A stretch of 6,527 nt of DNA from Tepidiphilus sp. (GTDB lineage Bacteria; Pseudomonadota; Gammaproteobacteria; Burkholderiales; Rhodocyclaceae). The notes below the pieces were generated by a model. It had not been told where the DNA came from. It saw only the letters and a program-made list of their open reading frames with translations, and made no database searches. Shown here piece by piece: positions 6,070-6,527 of the stretch. The stretch covers positions 1,717 through 8,243 of the forward strand of contig JAQUGB010000072.1 in NCBI GenBank assembly GCA_028684345.1, written 5' to 3'. Position 1 is the stretch's first letter, and every line of letters starts with the position of its first letter. The translations under genes and the position numbers were made by a program.

Positions 6070-6527
6070 GACGTCACCCCCGTGCGCGCCATCACCATCT
6101 GGCGCAAGGCATACCCCACGGCGAGCAGACCGTCGGAGGCTTTCTCCACCGCGGCAGCCATCTGCCCGGCGATCTGTGCCCCCGTGGGTTTCTCGGACAT
6201 GGTCGCGACGATGGCGCGGCTCGCCTCGCGCGCGAGCTGGTCGCACAGGCGCTCGGCGCGCAGGATGCGCCACAGCGTCTGCAAGAACGCGTCCTCGTCC
6301 TCCGCCTCCCCCTGCGCACTCACCGCGCGGGCGATCTCTACGGCACGCACCAGATCCTGAATCGCCGCCAAGGTCGTGTCCGCCAGCCGGCTCAGGGGCT
6401 CGCGCGCCCCCGGCGTGAGCCCGGCCAAGGGCCCAACGAAGAGCAGCGAATGCAAAAAGAGCGCCTCCTCGAGCGCATCGGACACGTCGTCGGCATGCTC
6501 CATCAAGGCCACCAGAGGCTGCCAGCG
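6066..6527 (-). CDS. Helical protein, tentatively DUF47/PhoU-like, C-terminal part (runs off right edge)
   Basis: The frame is open from the right edge of the window to TGA at 6068-6066, giving 153 visible residues. A GTG at 6512 and an ATG at 6503 are in frame, but the five codons before the GTG read on without a stop and look coding, so the true start is probably outside. The visible part is almost wholly alpha-helical and acidic, with no membrane segment. It includes LMEHADDVSDALEEALFL near the edge, a middle stretch LRAERLCDQLAREASRA, and an end reading EKASDGLLAVGYALRQMV. This pattern of helices with repeated (A/S)D pairs resembles the DUF47/PhoU-like family, whose members accompany Pit phosphate transporters or bind metal-phosphate clusters. 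The match is by eye and only moderate; another four-helix-bundle family is possible. It overlaps the PPDK-like gene by 4 bp, so the two probably work together. Confidence 0.6.
   Translation of the reverse strand, partial: RWQPLVALMEHADDVSDALEEALFLHSLLFVGPLAGLTPGAREPLSRLADTTLAAIQDLVRAVEIARAVSAQGEAEDEDAFLQTLWRILRAERLCDQLAREASRAIVATMSEKPTGAQIAGQMAAAVEKASDGLLAVGYALRQMVMARTGVTS

Noticed and set aside
6070..6273. 68-codon upstream extension of the PPDK-like protein
   Set aside because: The extension is Arg/Gly-rich with no family similarity and lies over the upstream gene. The ATGA overlap at 6069 is the natural start.
4405..6360. Very long open frame (651 codons) on the + strand, antisense to the PPDK-like gene
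   Set aside because: It is rich in Arg, Pro and His with no recognisable motif, while the minus strand here encodes clear PPDK motifs. Long antisense frames are expected in GC-rich DNA.
6066..6512. Treating the GTG at 6512 as the true start of the DUF47-like protein
   Set aside because: The frame stays open to the window edge and the protein would lack the N-terminal helices expected of the family, so it is reported as partial.
1..6527. CRISPR, tRNA/rRNA, insertion sequence, toxin-antitoxin or defence system
   Set aside because: No repeat-spacer pattern, cloverleaf, transposase motif, terminal repeats or small toxin-antitoxin pair was seen. All the sequence is accounted for by five genes and short gaps.

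Overview
The window looks like chromosomal DNA from a GC-rich (by eye roughly two-thirds G+C) Gram-negative bacterium, most plausibly a beta- or gammaproteobacterium. This rests on c-di-GMP (EAL/GGDEF) proteins, a metallophosphoesterase of the LpxH/PlcP type and dense operon packing. No rRNA, tRNA, CRISPR array, IS element or phage gene was recognised, and nothing points to recent transfer. Both ends cut through genes.

Left part (1-2369): two EAL-domain c-di-GMP genes lie head to head. A leftward gene, of which only the first 141 codons are present, starts at 423. A rightward gene (585-2369) encodes a 594-residue EAL - CBS pair - GGDEF protein. Its phosphodiesterase residues look intact, while its cyclase motif is altered to GGDDF and its inhibitory site is degenerate. 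The 161-bp gap between them (424-584) holds a possible leftward promoter, a 13-bp inverted repeat and repeated CATGCC elements.

Right part (2415-6527, all leftward): a tightly packed operon. In transcription order it holds (1) the C-terminal part of a helical protein tentatively like DUF47/PhoU, cut by the right edge; (2) a 545-residue short PPDK-like protein with the ATP-grasp and phosphohistidine domains but no PEP/pyruvate barrel; (3) a GT4-type glycosyltransferase; (4) a calcineurin-like metallophosphoesterase that annotation pipelines would name UDP-2,3-diacylglucosamine diphosphatase, but which also resembles PlcP-type phospholipases C. The junctions are a 4-bp ATGA overlap, an 8-bp ATGCCTGA overlap and a 12-bp gap with a strong ribosome binding site. 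The operon converges on the EAL-CBS-GGDEF gene with only 45 bp between the stop codons.

Most interesting reading (inference): the phosphoesterase plus glycosyltransferase pair recalls the PlcP-Agt modules that replace phospholipids with glycolipids during phosphate starvation. Here it is coupled to a possible phosphate-related DUF47/PhoU-like protein and to a PPDK-like phosphohistidine protein that has no substrate barrel of its own. If confirmed, this would be a four-gene membrane-lipid or phosphate-response operon with an unusual phosphotransfer component. The operon promoter lies outside the window, so a Pho box cannot be checked here.
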